Positions 35,661-47,800 are shown, numbered from the stretch's first letter. The stretch: 64,000 nucleotides of DNA from Eulemur rufifrons (GCF_041146395.1 NC_090989.1:223604843-223668842), one strand, 5' to 3'. The notes: a model not told the origin generated them from the letters alone. Numbers and translations: made by a program.

Positions 35661-38069
35661 AGGAGGAAAAAAAAAAAAAAGCACAGAAAGGAGATGGGAA
35701 GTGAGTGAGTGGCACCGGCCAACTCCAAACAGCACACTGTCCTTGCTCTGCCCTCCCAGGATCTCAGGCATGAGTCAGACCTTCCACAGCACACACAGCA
35801 AGCCCTCCAAAGTACCCCATAGAAGCCCATTTTGCTGGGCTGGGACAGACATCTCTGATCACTAGCAGTTCTCTCTAAAGATCACATTCCACCTGCCAAC
35901 TCTTTTCTTGGTCTTACCGACCTCCTTTTAAGGCTGGAGGTGGGCAGTTAGCTAAGGGCCACAGAACTGGTTTTTGACCACTCACTTCCTTTGCAAGTGT
36001 TACAATCTCATACTTTTAATTTGGGCCTCAGCTGATATAGACACTGAAAATATTTCCCTTTAGCATGGCTACTTTATTTTTAGCAAAGAGATTAGTAAAA
36101 GTTACACACATTATTGCAGATAAAGGTGTATCTTTCCTAAACAAGAAATGTTCCACGTAGGACATAAAGTATTATCTGGGCTTGAGAACTTATATATTGT
36201 CTGCATGAATATGTATGTGTATGTTCATTGCTGCTTAAAAAATAATGAAATGTAATTATTAAAAGAGTAAAGAGATAACACAAGAATAAACCATCTCACC
36301 CAAATAAATGCATCCATAGTCATAGTCTATAGCAAATTCCTCCTCCCTTGAAGATGTAGTAAAGGTAAGATATGGTCTAAAAACGATTTTCATTTAAATG
36401 TCTGTGCTACTGAGCAATTTGATATTCATTTCTCTTCAGTTCTAGCATTGGGGAATATTCTTGCTATTGCCCTGATTTTTTTTATTGTACTGTTGATTTC
36501 GTGGGCTCAAGCCTATTTAGAATCAGTTTCTAATTTCTCTGGCTGAGCTTCTGTTTTAGGGGTCACTTATAAGCGAGGCTCTCTCTTGGGAGGAACGCCT
36601 TCAGAATGCAGTGGTCGGGTTAGAGTGCACGCCGTTCCTCGGACTCTCAGCTAGGGAGGATCCATTTCTAGAAGCAAATTTATGTGACTGGGTTTAAGAG
36701 TCTGGCTGCTTGCCTAGGTTCTACACCATCAGGTTTTGCCACAATTCCCTTGATTCAGACTGACTTATGGCTAATTGTGCCTAATTTGCAACAAGCTACA
36801 CAAGAAACTGTTAATCTACTCAGTTATGTTCTTCCCTTGTAAAAAGCATGGGAACGGCTAATACTCTTCCTCCGCTCTGTGCTTCGTCTCTGCACAAGTC
36901 ACAAACTTCTCGCAGGTAAGAGCAGCACAGGTGGCCCAGCTCTCCCTCCAGGAGGCAACGTTCATGAGGCTCTGATGCCATGCGGACGTCTCTGTCATTT
37001 ACAAAAATGCTTCTTTCTGTTACCAGCAACATTAGTTGGCTTCACTGGAGACCATTAGCCTGGCCAAACTGCTGACCACAGTCATCGATAATTTTATAGC
37101 CTGGAACACTCTGATTTCTGTTTGTAGACCTAGTGAGTGTTTTACAGCTAATTCTCATGAGACTATATGTTCAGGGAACATATGGTACTAGCCACAGTTT
37201 TTGTCTTTTAAAAGTCATCCTCTCACTGCCTCAATTTGTTTTAATCGAAGTAATAACATCATGATATATCACACGACACAGATAACTTCTGATGGAAAAG
37301 CAACAACCTCCTGTCCCCGTTTCCCGCCTTCAGCTGCCCCCTCAGATGCAGCTCCTTTCGCGATTTCTCTTTTTATCTCTTCTGGTGATTCCCTTCACAG
37401 CTTTTAATGAATCAGGGAATAGAAGACATTCGCAACCGAGGGAGGTGTCTATTGATTTGCTATGAAGGACATTTACTCCCTTCTACTCTGCCAACATTTG
37501 CCATTTCTACTTAATTTATTTTGTGACTGTGAATAACATGCTTAATAACCTTTTTTTAATTTCATCAACCACATACCATATATCCTTTAACTTCTCACAT
37601 TATTTCATTTTTGTTCCTGCTTTCCCCTCTGTCTTTGTATTAGACACACTTAAAAACCCCACACACTTTTATTTCTACCTTGTCATGGCTGTTAAGATTT
37701 ATAGTCTACCTTGCAATTATAACAAAATTTTTCCTGCTTTGTTCACATATTGGCTCTAAAATTAGAAAACTGATACACAGGGTTTACATTATTATGTCTG
37801 TGAAAATATTGATCACCGGCCAACAGCGAGTTAGGGTTATTTTTCCCTTTCATGGGTTCAAAGTCATGTCTTCGCTGGGTCATGCAAAGACAGATGTTTC
37901 CAACATCAAGGTTAAATGGAGTCTTTTTTATTTTTTTCCCTACTTTTGCTTGAATTCACGCCACATTTTAGGCTGCTTCATGTTAGGAGGTTTTTGCCCT
38001 TTAAAACTGACCATGTGGGGAAAAGGCCCCAGATAACATCCAGGTGAGGGCGGAAGGCCAGATACAAGC
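35661..38069. other. Unique interval, no gene supported
   Basis: Apart from an A-run near 35669 it holds no named repeat. Frames such as 36820-37032 (minus) lack convincing splice sites. Confidence 0.35.
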
Positions 38070-38200
38070 CCCGCTTCTCTGATTATTAGTTACAACGCTG
38101 GGCAAGTCATGAGCTCCTGCCTCACCTGGAAATGGGAAAGGTACCCCCTGTGCAGCCCGTCTCACAGGGCCATCAACAGGATCCCGCTGGAAACCGCGAG
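38070..38200 (+). mobile_element. MIR SINE fragment
   Basis: ACAACGCTGGGCAAGTCATG, CTCACCTGGAAATGGGAAAG and CCGTCTCACAGGGCCATCAA resemble sense MIR. Confidence 0.65.
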
Positions 38201-39340
38201 AGTAAGAAAGGCCAAGGGAGGGTAAAGCTCTCTGCATAAACGAATAGGAGTATCACTGTGACTCTGTTCCCAGGGGGCTTTGATGAGGTCTGCTTGCACA
38301 GACAGATTTATCACAGACCTTGCAAAGAATTCCTTTTCTGCTATTCTAAGTTTAGCTACCGGAACATTAACTGATAACAAATGTAGACAGGAAAGCTCTA
38401 CTTGCAGAGAAAACTCAATAAATGCAGCCTGGTCTCACTTAATGGCTGCAAAGACGCGTTTAGTCCTAGAGCCACATTCCGCTTCTGGGCAAGCCCATTC
38501 CGGTATTACCGAGGCGCTTCTGAAGGGATGGGCAAACCGATACCTTGTGCCCCGCTAGAAAAAGCTCACTTTGGTTGGGGTGGGTGGTGGGTGGAGGGTG
38601 CTACAGGGTGTGGAAACTCCCAAGCACTGGCACGGGAGTTCCTATTTGCAGCCTGGATAGCGTGAGCAGCCAGCTCACAGCCCCGCCATGATGGAGCACC
38701 CTCTTCATGCTGAGCTCCTTGGCTGAGTGTGTGGGCGGGTCTACAAGACTCCCCAGCACGGACCCAGGTGAATGGAAAGTCCTTGACCACAGTCACTGCA
38801 CCCACGCTACCTAGCCCTCACTGCCAAACAGGAGGCTTTCTGAGAGATCTGCTTTGCTCTGCCTTTTCTCCTGTTCAGCCCTGAGCATGGCTGTTGCTCT
38901 TCTCCGCTCTCCCACTTTTGCTATTTTTAGACGAGGAGACTGCCTGTTTCTAATGCAGGCAAGCAGAGCAGCAGGCTCTCCCTTTGGAATCAACTGATGG
39001 CTGCCTCCCCCCGCCCCCAGTCCCCCACCCTGCCAATGAACGCCTGAGGTAGGAAGCCTTCTACAGCACAGCACAAAGAGCCACGCTTTGAACCCACAGG
39101 CAAAAAGAGAACCAAACCGTGTGTTTCCAGGTATATTAGTTCTGGGCATCAGAAGCCATGGTGGCTCAGAGAGCTCCTAAAACCAGCAGCCTCAGAAGCA
39201 AGCAGAAGGCTTTGAGGGGAGTGAATGTATGTGTGCGGGTGGTGGCTGGAAGGAGAAACCTTTTCAAAAAGGAATCCTCATCCACATTCAGGGACCTTTT
39301 CCATCACATATGTCTATGAGATTTATTTTTCTTTCCAACA
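38201..39340. other. Unique interval, no gene supported
   Basis: Moderately GC-rich. Frames at 38280-38665 and 38811-39149 overlap on opposite strands and show no motif. Confidence 0.35.
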
Positions 39341-39348
39341 CCATACCC

Positions 39349-39370
39349 CAACACACACACATACACACAG
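39349..39370. repeat. (CA)n microsatellite
   Basis: CAACACACACACATACACACA immediately precedes the Alu. Confidence 0.8.
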
Positions 39371-39376
39371 GTTTAA

Positions 39377-39659
39377 AGCTGGGCACACAGTGGCTCATGC
39401 CTGTAATCCCAGCACTTCTGGAGGCCAAGGCAAGAGGATCATCTGAGGCCAGGAGTTCAAGAACAGCATGGGCAACAGAGATCCTGTTTCTACAAAAGAT
39501 TAAAAAAAAAAAATTAGCCGAATGTGGTAGTGTATGCTTGTAATCCCAGCTACTTGGGAGGCTGAGGTGGGAGAATCACACGAGCCCAGGAGTTTGAGAT
39601 TTCAGCCTGGGCGACAGAGCAATATCCTGTCTCTAAAAAAGGAAAAGAAAAAAAAAAAA
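39377..39659 (+). mobile_element. AluJ-type element
   Basis: GCTGGGCACACAGTGGCTCA, a middle A-rich linker with AAATTAGCCGAATGTGGTAG, and GCCTGGGCGACAGAGCAATA with an A-rich tail. It has the short linker and so belongs to the older class. Confidence 0.9.
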
Positions 39660-39699
39660 GCTAGCAGTCATCATTTCCTGTGATGTTTATGCTGTGATG

Positions 39700-39870
39700 A
39701 TTGTATTACACACATTATTTCATTTAATCATTAAAGATAACCTTGTTAGGCTGGGTCTCTTGCTATTTATTTTATACATTTGAACATTAAGACTAACTTG
39801 TCTAACCACAGGTGGTGACTGGATTTGAACCCAGGCCTGACTCTGCAGAAATACCATGTCCTACACAGAT
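39700..39870 (-). mobile_element. MIR SINE, reverse
   Basis: CACACATTATTTCATTTAAT, AACTTGTCTAACCACAGGTG and GGATTTGAACCCAGGCCTGA match a reversed MIR. Confidence 0.75.
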
Positions 39871-40039
39871 TGCCTCAAGCCTTCCAACTACTGCGGAGAA
39901 TTAGTGCTTTCCTGTGTTTCTAAGATATCCCCAGTGACAACGGTTCAAATATTAAAGAGGAAAAGAGAGATACAGATCCATTCCCGAATCACAAATCTGT
40001 TATTATGGACAAGTTGATTATTCGACTTAATCAAAAAGA

Positions 40040-40360
40040 GCAGAAAGAGATGTTAAAGAACAAAAGAACCTTTGACACCCCATCTCATGCCATGCACAAA
40101 AGTTAATTCAAAATGGAACTTAGACAAAATGTGAAAGTTAAACCTACAAGGCTTCCAGAAAAAAACAAAGCAGAACATCTCCATGACCTTGGGGTCATGT
40201 CTAGGAAGGGGTGACGGGAACTTTCTGGTGGGATGAGAGAATATTCTTTGTCTTGATCTGGGTGGTAGGTTCTTATGCACACATTTGTCAAACTTTATGG
40301 AGCTATGCACTTAAGATTTCTGCATTTTACTACGTATAAATTATACTTCAGTAATGAGCT
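40040..40360 (+). mobile_element. Old L1 ORF2 fragment
   Basis: AACTTAGACAAAATGTGAAA, TCCATGACCTTGGGGTCATG and, further on, GATCTGGGTGGTAGGTTC with TTATACTTCAGTAATGAG match L1-derived sequence. Some of the later part may belong to a separate 3' end. Confidence 0.7.
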
Positions 40361-40394
40361 GTCAGTATAATAAGCAGTATCTGCTTTTCTACCT

Positions 40395-40480
40395 ATAAAA
40401 CTCTCAATCACTCATTCAAATGTATACTGTGTGCCGACTTCACTCCAGGTGCTGTACTGAAAGCAAAAGATAAGTTAGTA
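40395..40480 (+). mobile_element. L2 LINE fragment
   Basis: CAATCACTCATTCAAATGTA, ACTGTGTGCCGACTTCACTC and CAGGTGCTGTACTGAAAGC follow the L2 3' end. Confidence 0.6.
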
Positions 40481-40529
40481 AATAGTTCAGACGTGGTCAG
40501 GTCATTAACTTTGGAAGCTTTCAAAAACG

Positions 40530-41175
40530 TTGGGGCAGCAACCTAAGTGTCTGTTATTGGGTGAATAAATAAAATTTAAACAAAATGTGGTATGTGTGTA
40601 CATATATATATATACACGTACACACACACACATATATATACACATACACAATGTGTGTGTGTGTGAATGGAATATTATTCAGCCTTAAAATAGAAGGAAA
40701 TTCATTTGGAACAACATGGATGAACCCGGAGGACATTATGCTCAATGAAGTCAGTCAGATACAGAAGGACAAATACTACGTGCACTAACTTATGTATAAA
40801 ATCTGAAAAAGTCAAACTCTTAAAAGCAGAGACTAGAATGGTGGTTACTAGGTGCTAGAGGGGAAGGGGCTATGAGGAGATGTGGGTCAAAGGATACAAA
40901 GGTTCAGTTATGCCACATGAGTAAGTTCTGGGGATATAATGTACAGCACGGTAACTAGAGTTAAGAATAATGTGTTGCATACTTGAAATCTGCTAAGAGA
41001 GTTGATCTTAAATGTTCTCACCGCACAAAAAAATACTGTGACTAAGTGAAGTGATGGGTGTGTTAATTTGTTTGATTGTAATAATCATTTCACAATGTAT
41101 ACGTATGTCAAAACATCACCTTAAATATATACAATTTTTATTTGTCAAGTGTACCTTAATAAAGCTGGACAAAAC
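40530..41175 (+). mobile_element. Old L1 3' end with TA/TG microsatellite
   Basis: GCAACCTAAGTGTCTGTTAT, GAATGGAATATTATTCAGCC, TGGATGAACCCGGAGGACAT and GGTGGTTACTAGGTGCTAGA are the L1 3' UTR in sense. A (TG/TA/CA) microsatellite has expanded inside it at 40592-40664. Confidence 0.9.
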
Positions 41176-41700
41176 CCCCTAAAAACCCCAAAAAGTTTGG
41201 GAGATAGATAATAAATGTTAAAAAGAAGCAAATCACTACATATATGATTATTATAAAATATATAAATGCAAAAAAATACCCCACCAAAACAACAGCAATA
41301 AACCAAAATAGAAACCTTGATGATCAAAGTCATTTCTTTTGGGCTTCACAATACTGAATGGCTTCTGCTGTCTTGGAAAATGTGTTTTACTGTTCATATT
41401 TTGCAAAGTTTAACATCAGAATTAGTTCCCTTCCTAGAGCTCACATCTATGGAGTTGAGAGATAATATATTTAAGTAGATCCCAGACGTGAGGCTTAGGG
41501 GGATTAAAAAAACTGCAGTATGGGCAGTCCACACAACATGCCCAGACAGACGGCATGCACTGAAGACAGGGCTGACTGCGCTCGCCAGCTAGCGAAAAGC
41601 ACCACAGAGCCAATGGGAATTGGGACCTTTAACCCACAGGGGACCCATGGCCTCCATGACTCGGAGGAACAGTATGATATGCAGAAAGATGAGCTAGAAC
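41176..41700. other. No recognised feature
   Basis: AT-rich at first, then mixed. The small frames at 41504-41731 on both strands overlap and lack support. Confidence 0.4.
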
Positions 41701-41870
41701 GAGAGGCAGGGTAGCTGAGATCTGGTACCAATTTGGCACCAGGTAGCTGTGTGCTGTATTTGGGTAAGACATTTCATCTTCCTGTAGCCCACAGGTCCCT
41801 CCTCTGTGAAAATCAGGTGTCTGGATTTGATGAGGTCTTTCCAGCTTTCAAAAGTTTTGATTCTTGGCCT
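41701..41870 (+). mobile_element. MIR SINE
   Basis: GTAGCTGTGTGCTGTATTTG, GGTAAGACATTTCATCTTCC, TCCCTCCTCTGTGAAAATCA and GGTGTCTGGATTTGATGAGG match sense MIR. Confidence 0.8.
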
Positions 41871-42170
41871 TAGTTGGTCCTCTCTCAACCAAAGCTTGAG
41901 ATCAGAGTAGCATATCAGAAATACTGTACGCTGAATTGGAAATGCCTTTTGCTGTGCAAGCTAATGGAACCATTAAGGATTTAAGGTACAGTGAACAGGA
42001 AACAATTCCCAGTCCAAGCACCATTATCCCTCTATGCTGCCCCTCAATGACATAATTCCATGCATGGTGATTTGCAGTCAGATACTCTGCAATCTCTGTA
42101 TTCGCTGCGATTGGGATTGAAAACAAACAAAAACGAGCCAGAAAAACAAAGCTTTATTCAGAGTGAAGGT

Positions 42171-42614
42171 GTTATGGGTTGAATTGGTTCCTCCTAAAAT
42201 TCATACATGGAAGTTCTAACCTCAGGGTGTGACCTTATTTGGGAATGAGGTTGTTGCAGACGTCATTAGTTAAGATGAGATCATACTGGAATAGGGTGGG
42301 CCCTGCTTTAACATGACTGGTGCTCTTATAAAAAGCGGAAATTTGGACACAGAGAGAGATATGAACACAAGGAGAACTCCATGTGAAGAAAAAGGCAGCG
42401 ATCTGCAAGCTAAGGAATGCCAAAGATTGCCAGCACGCCCCCAGAACCCAGGAGAGAGGCATGACACAGATTCTCCCTCACAGCCCTCAGAAGGAACCAA
42501 CCCTGCCAACACCTTGATCTGGGACTTCTGGCCTCCAGAACCGTGAGGCAAATTTCTGTTGTTTAAGCCATGTAGTTTGCGGTGTTTCACAACGGCAGCC
42601 AAGCAAACTAATAC
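42171..42614 (+). mobile_element. MLT1-type (MaLR) solo LTR, nearly complete
   Basis: GTTATGGGTTGAATTGGTTC, GTGTGACCTTATTTGGGAAT, TGGTGCTCTTATAAAAAGCG, CTAAGGAATGCCAAAGATTG, CCTCACAGCCCTCAGAAGGA and TTCTGTTGTTTAAGCCATGT appear in order, ending AAGCAAACTAATACT. Confidence 0.95.
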
Positions 42615-42774
42615 TGGTAGTATAGATGCTTGAAGGACAACCCGGCCTTGGCAAACAGGCTGATTCACTAACTTCCCCTTTCTTTCCTTAGCCTGCAACA
42701 CCACTTTGGGGGAAAAGAATGTCTCACTAGCATGCATTCATAAATTAAAAAAAATCTTAAACTTCAGGAAATTT

Positions 42775-42815
42775 GTATATATACACATATATACACATAT
42801 ACATACACATACACT
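42775..42815. repeat. (TA/CA)n microsatellite
   Basis: Interleaved ATATATACACATATATACAC units continuing into ATACATACACATACAC. Confidence 0.9.
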
Positions 42816-42894
42816 TTTTTTAGGAACCTGAAAAAAAGTATAATTCCTATTTTTTGCTAAACACTATGTTTTCTGTCTTTAAAAAGTGAGGCCC

Positions 42895-42960
42895 TTCTTC
42901 AATAAAATTCAACAGACATTTGTTGAGCCCTTATTATTGGTCAGGCATCTTTACATAGCG
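42895..42960 (+). mobile_element. L2 LINE short fragment
   Basis: TTCAATAAAATTCAACAGAC, ATTTGTTGAGCCCTTATTAT and GGTCAGGCATC match the L2 3' end. Confidence 0.6.
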
Positions 42961-43664
42961 TTTGTGCCTTAGCTTTCAGACTTCACTCGGGTTCTCACCA
43001 TATCAATGTGCTAAAAGTGCACAGGGTTGAAATGACCACCCTCAGCATCTAAGTGGTGTCATTTAGTTGAAATCCAAATTACCAATAAGTCTGCAGAAGC
43101 TGCTGGAAAAAATAAGAAAACAGATTAGAAAAAGCAGCTTTGCTTCCTCAGATGTACACTGTAATTATAACCGTTCAGAGCTATTGGAAAATCATAAGCA
43201 GAATTGATTTTTAGTGTGCTTGCTAGCTTCAAAGAGGTACGGAATGACAGGAGGGTTTCTCATACGTGGCTAGGCCAACACCAAGCTAATTATGAGCTCT
43301 GACTTGAATACTCAGAAAATGTCACAGGAACTACTGGTCTCTGCTACACAGATCAACACCCTGTCCCGAGTCATTAGGAACACAAGCAGTTCAGGGATAG
43401 ATAAATTGGACAGGGCCCCAATTTTCCTTTCCCAGTGGGCAAGGAAAGGGGGCAGCTGCCTGGGTACCTCTGTGGTTGAGATGATCTGGGAGGTCTATGG
43501 TTTGGGGGCCTTAGAGGAGAGCTGACACTGTTGCTTCTAAACCATGGTTCAGTTTTAGCAGTCTCAGGCAGTGGCCCTTTTATACACCAAAACCCTTCCA
43601 GTACATTAAGGATCAAAGCTAGTCGTGCTAGAATCAAAGATCCGTACGCTCCACTTGCTTAAAT
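42961..43664. other. No recognised feature
   Basis: Unique sequence with overlapping frames on both strands at 43292-43637 and no splice support. Confidence 0.4.
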
Positions 43665-43779
43665 AGTGGTTCTCAAGCTTTAATGTGCATTAGAATTGAC
43701 AACAGGCTCAGACAGCTGCATTTTAAACAACTAGTTTCTGAAGCAGGTGATTCTACAACCTACAGTTTAAGAAACACTT
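43665..43779 (+). mobile_element. MER5A, interrupted near its end by an Alu
   Basis: AGTGGTTCTCAAGCTTTAAT, GTGCATTAGAATTGACAACA, TTTCTGAAGCAGGTGATTCT and TTTAAGAAACACTT are the two ends of a shortened MER5A. The Alu sits at its last bases. Confidence 0.8.
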
Positions 43780-44123
43780 GCGGCTGGGCGCGCTGGCTCA
43801 CGCCTGTAATACTAGCACTCTGGGAGGCTGAGGTGGGTGGATCGCTCGAGATCAGGTTCGAGACCAGCCTGAGCAAGAGTGAGACCCTGTCTCTACTAAA
43901 AATAGAAAGAAATGATCTGACCAACTAAAAATATGTATAGAAAAAATTAGCCGGGCATGGTGGTGCATGCCTGTAGTATCCCAGCTACTCAGGAGGCTGA
44001 GGCAGTAGGATCGCTTAAGCCCAGGAGTTTGAGGTTGCTGTGAGCTAGGCTGACACCACGGCACTCACTCTAGCCCGGGCAACAGAGTGAGACTCTGTCT
44101 CAAAATAAAAGAAAAAAAAAAAA
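43780..44123 (+). mobile_element. Alu, strepsirrhine type, clear full-length example
   Basis: It has GGCTGGGCGCGCTGGCTCAC, the long linker TAGAAAGAAATGATCTGACC, AACTAAAAATATGTATAGAA, and the right arm GCTAGGCTGACACCACGGCA. AAGAAACACT at both ends (43769-43778 and 44124-44133) is the target-site duplication. Confidence 0.95.
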
Positions 44124-44133
44124 AAGAAACACT

Positions 44134-44879
44134 GGCGTAGCGGAATGGTAAGGCAGTGGATGGGCAGTCCAGAAGTGGTGTGGTACGCTTCTGTGAATGA
44201 CCAAGGACCAGAATGATGCACGTTCACAAGTCTGGCAAAGAATGAGGAGGAAGATGCTGGTCAAAGGGCACTGCTGAAGGCCCTGCCCATGCCTCCGAGT
44301 TCAGTGTTGCCAGTGCTCTAGAGCTGGTGTTTAGAGTGTCTGTAACAGTTGTCATTCCAGCTCAGTAGGGGGCTCTGAGTACCACTGAGGTCAGACGTGG
44401 AGCCATCTACCATATCACACTCAATAAATTCTATCTTCCAGAAAGCACACACCAGCAAACCAACAAACGATTAGGCGCTTTGTTAAAAACCATAAACATG
44501 CTGCCCATTATTTTACATTGTTCATATACCTTCTTGTTATGTGTTAATGTGCTGAGCAATCTGTAAATACAAACAGTAATGTTTAAAAGCTGTCATTGAA
44601 ATTATATCCTTTTCCTTTGTATTCTATCTAGTCCTCAAAAGTCTAAATTATCCATTCTCAGAGTCTGATTTAAGCTCTAGTTATTCTGGAGAATGTTTAT
44701 ATTCATATGTGTGTCTAAATCCTATGTGCATGAAATTTCTTAATGGGTATTTATAAAAATACTCTCAAAATATTTACCATTTAGGTTCCTCTACAGCACT
44801 TCCTTAGATGAAGTTGCTATATTACGTCTGAGCTGATTTAGGAGTAGCCACTGCAAAGCTTTGGTTCTTACCTCGTGGT
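44134..44879. other. Unique interval; weak CTCF-like match
   Basis: No exon or repeat named. TCAGTAGGGGGCTC at 44362-44375 resembles a CTCF core with two mismatches. Confidence 0.35.
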
Positions 44880-45070
44880 TTCCCCCTTCTAACCAGTGTT
44901 ACTTAGCTGGGACCTGGGCAGTTACTGCATCTCTCTGAATTTTTCTTCATCCATATAATGGTGATAAAAAGCACCTTTCTTATTTACCACAGGGTTGATG
45001 GAAATAATCACATGTGCAAGTATCTACCATGCTCCTTGCCCTTGGAAGGTACCTAGTAAATGTCCTCTAC
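44880..45070 (+). mobile_element. MIR SINE
   Basis: TAGCTGGGACCTGGGCAGTT, TTCTTCATCCATATAATGGT and CCACAGGGTTGATGGAAATA, then CCTAGTAAATGTCC, follow sense MIR to its 3' end. Confidence 0.85.
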
Positions 45071-46894
45071 TCATGCTGGAGGTACCTAAATTGACCCTCC
45101 TTATTGTCTCCTTGTCTCTGACAATATAAGAGTATTTGTGAGGAGTCAGTGAGGTTGACTCTTACAAAGGCTGTCACTTTTTTTCAGTACATTTTAGCTG
45201 TTGTGAGTACTATCGTTGAGGATAGTTATATAAAGAAACAGACATTTCATAGACTTGAGTGGCTCCAAAGGAATGGCATACTGGTAAACGTTTAACAATC
45301 AGCATTCTAGGGGGGAAGAAACCCTCGTACATATATATGTGTATGTAAAGATTTTTAAAAATAAATTTTACTAGTACAGAATGTATAACACTCAATTTAC
45401 AAATAATAAAATGAACAATAATTTTTAAAGTAAATTCCATATAACCAATTGGTTATCATAGAATGTGTTTGTTAATTTTTGTAGAACTTTTGCATCTTTA
45501 GACAACTTATGATTGCAATTGGTGAATGGTGCAGACCCAACATGATGTTGGGTTGATAGTTTCCTTTACATTAATAGAACAAAAATAAATAATGGCATTT
45601 GTCAAAACTTCACTCATTTGTCAGTGGTATGAGGGACTTCTTTGTCGAAGGGGCAAATAATTTTTGAACACTGGAAGATTACTTCCACAAAGAAATGTAT
45701 GTTCTATTGACAATGTGATAGCTATAGGTACAATGCACTTTTAAATTTAAAAAATAATCAACAAAACAATAAATCTAGCCCTGACTTACATAGTACTTGT
45801 CAATTGCTATGGAATAAATACTTTTACTTTAATCTATCAAGGTGGTATCACTGAATGCTGGAAAGAACCACCTAGTAGCTCACCATTTTATAGTATTTCC
45901 ACTATGCAGATAAATATATACAAATAATCTGAACAGCATAGATAATAGTATGTATGTAGTACAGTAATTAGGAAGAGATCAACTTTGAGTATTACCTTTT
46001 AAAAAATATAATTCATTTAATTGCAAGTTTATGTAATTTGATTGTTAATAACAGCTGTGCTGAGCAATTGGCTTGCAAAATTTGATGGTTGACTCTAACA
46101 AGCCAGAAGGAGCTGGGTCCGGCACACGACTGCATGCAGGCGAGAGGAAAACATTAGGACTCAATTTTATAATCTGTTGAAGTTGCTGCTTCTATTAGCA
46201 TCGTTATGGCTGCTGGCAAATGTTGCCGCAGTGGCTATCAGTCAGGGAGTCCTGGTGGGACTCCAGAATGATCGAAAGGGGCACTCAAATCCACACTTTC
46301 AGATGTAATTTCTTAAATCAATAGACGTTAAAAACACAATTAAACTAACATCTTGACTTTTAAAAGTCACAGTCCACTTTTTTCAGTTTTAAAAATTGAA
46401 AACTGAAAAAGCATACACACCTTTGTGTGTGGAATATAGTATATTAATATGTTGAGGGACTACAGTTCACAATATTTGGATAAAAAAGGTTCATCTATCT
46501 TGGCATTAATGATCCAGTTTGCCTTACCCACACTTTTCTTCCCACTATGGGAAAGATTATCTCAGATGATTCCGCTCTACGCAATATTGCTTCTGTAGAG
46601 GACAATTTCCTACTAATTGCCAGGAACAAGCAAACCCCTGCGGTAATCATCAAAGCTTAGGCCAGTCCCGCTACAAGTACATAATGAATAAGCATCTACA
46701 AGACTTGGCACAGTGCCTGGCCTTGACAACGTGTAATTAACCCTAGCTATAATTCTACATGGAACAGTGTAATTCAGTGAAAAACAATTTAAGGAAAAAC
46801 AAATGTTCATTTAAGCAATTTTAGACTTCATCAGTCACTGATTTTGGAATGTTGCCATCATCCTTTATAATATATAACAACAGATCAATGGAAA
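45071..46894. other. Long AT-rich unique interval
   Basis: No named repeat apart from possible old debris around 45260-45310. 46040-46300 is a GC-richer repeat-free island. Small inverted repeats occur at 45535-45553, 46355-46368 and 46379-46410. Confidence 0.4.
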
Positions 46895-47040
46895 GGTCAC
46901 TGGATTCAGAGTTGAAGGACTAGATTCTGGCCTTGATTCTGCTACTACCTATCTGTGTGATGTTAAATAAGTAATGCCACCTCTGTGCACCTCAGATTCC
47001 TAATTTTTAAAGTAAAGGTGTTGGGCTAAATAATTGCAGG
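46895..47040 (+). mobile_element. MIR SINE
   Basis: GATTCTGGCCTTGATTCTGC, TACTACCTATCTGTGTGATG and CAGATTCCTAATTTTTAAAG follow sense MIR. Confidence 0.85.
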
Positions 47041-47614
47041 TTTTTTTTTTTTAAATGAGAAAATCAACCTCCACAATCAAAAGAATTTCATGTCCTGTAA
47101 GTTGGAAACGCAACAAATATGTCCTCAATGTTACTTCCTTGAACTACAATTAAGACCCTTTTACAGATTTCAATGTCACACTCCCCTTTGTTCTTCTGAA
47201 CAAACATTGATTCCTCTTGTTTCCAAGTGTATATGTGACCTTCTTTCAAATGTTTCTTATCAGTGTTCCCTATTGAAGTTTGTTTACTTATGAGAACAAG
47301 GCTCTCTTTTCCAGTAGATCATAAAGCAATTCCCGGAAAGGGACTGGGCTGGGAGGTGTAGGATATGCTCAGGTACAAAAGATGTCTTGTAATGTTGACC
47401 TGTTAAGAAAACAGGGTGTGGTGGTCCCAGCCCCTCGGCTGGTGAGGGCTCTTCTACCATCTAGCAATGTCTTATAAATGGCAAAGTCTTGTTTTAAAAT
47501 TCTGAGTCGATGGTCTTCTTTTCCCCCAGCACTATTCAATAAAACATTTTACAATTCTAAGCATACTGTGCCTGAGATCTGACATCGCAATAATCAACAC
47601 CCCTAATAACAGTA
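47041..47614. other. No recognised feature
   Basis: Starts with a T-run. The remaining sequence shows no exon or named repeat. Confidence 0.4.
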
Positions 47615-47800
47615 ATAGCTTCCCCTTATCGAGGCACTAAGCCTGTCACTTTACATACATTATCTCATTTACAATTTTAACAGCCCATCAAGATAGGCAT
47701 TAGCATCACAGTTGCACGTAGGAAGCAAATGAGGCCCTGAGACTCTAAGCACCGTGCCCAAAGACACAGGTCTCTAACCTGAGTTTGGCCTGCCGGTAAG
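47615..47800 (-). mobile_element. MIR SINE, reverse
   Basis: CACTTTACATACATTATCTC, AATGAGGCCCTGAGACTCTA, GTGCCCAAAGACACAGGTCT and AACCTGAGTTTGGCCTG follow a reversed MIR. Confidence 0.8.

Noticed and set aside
42270..42737. 155-codon minus-strand frame
   Set aside because: It lies almost entirely within an MLT1 LTR read in reverse.
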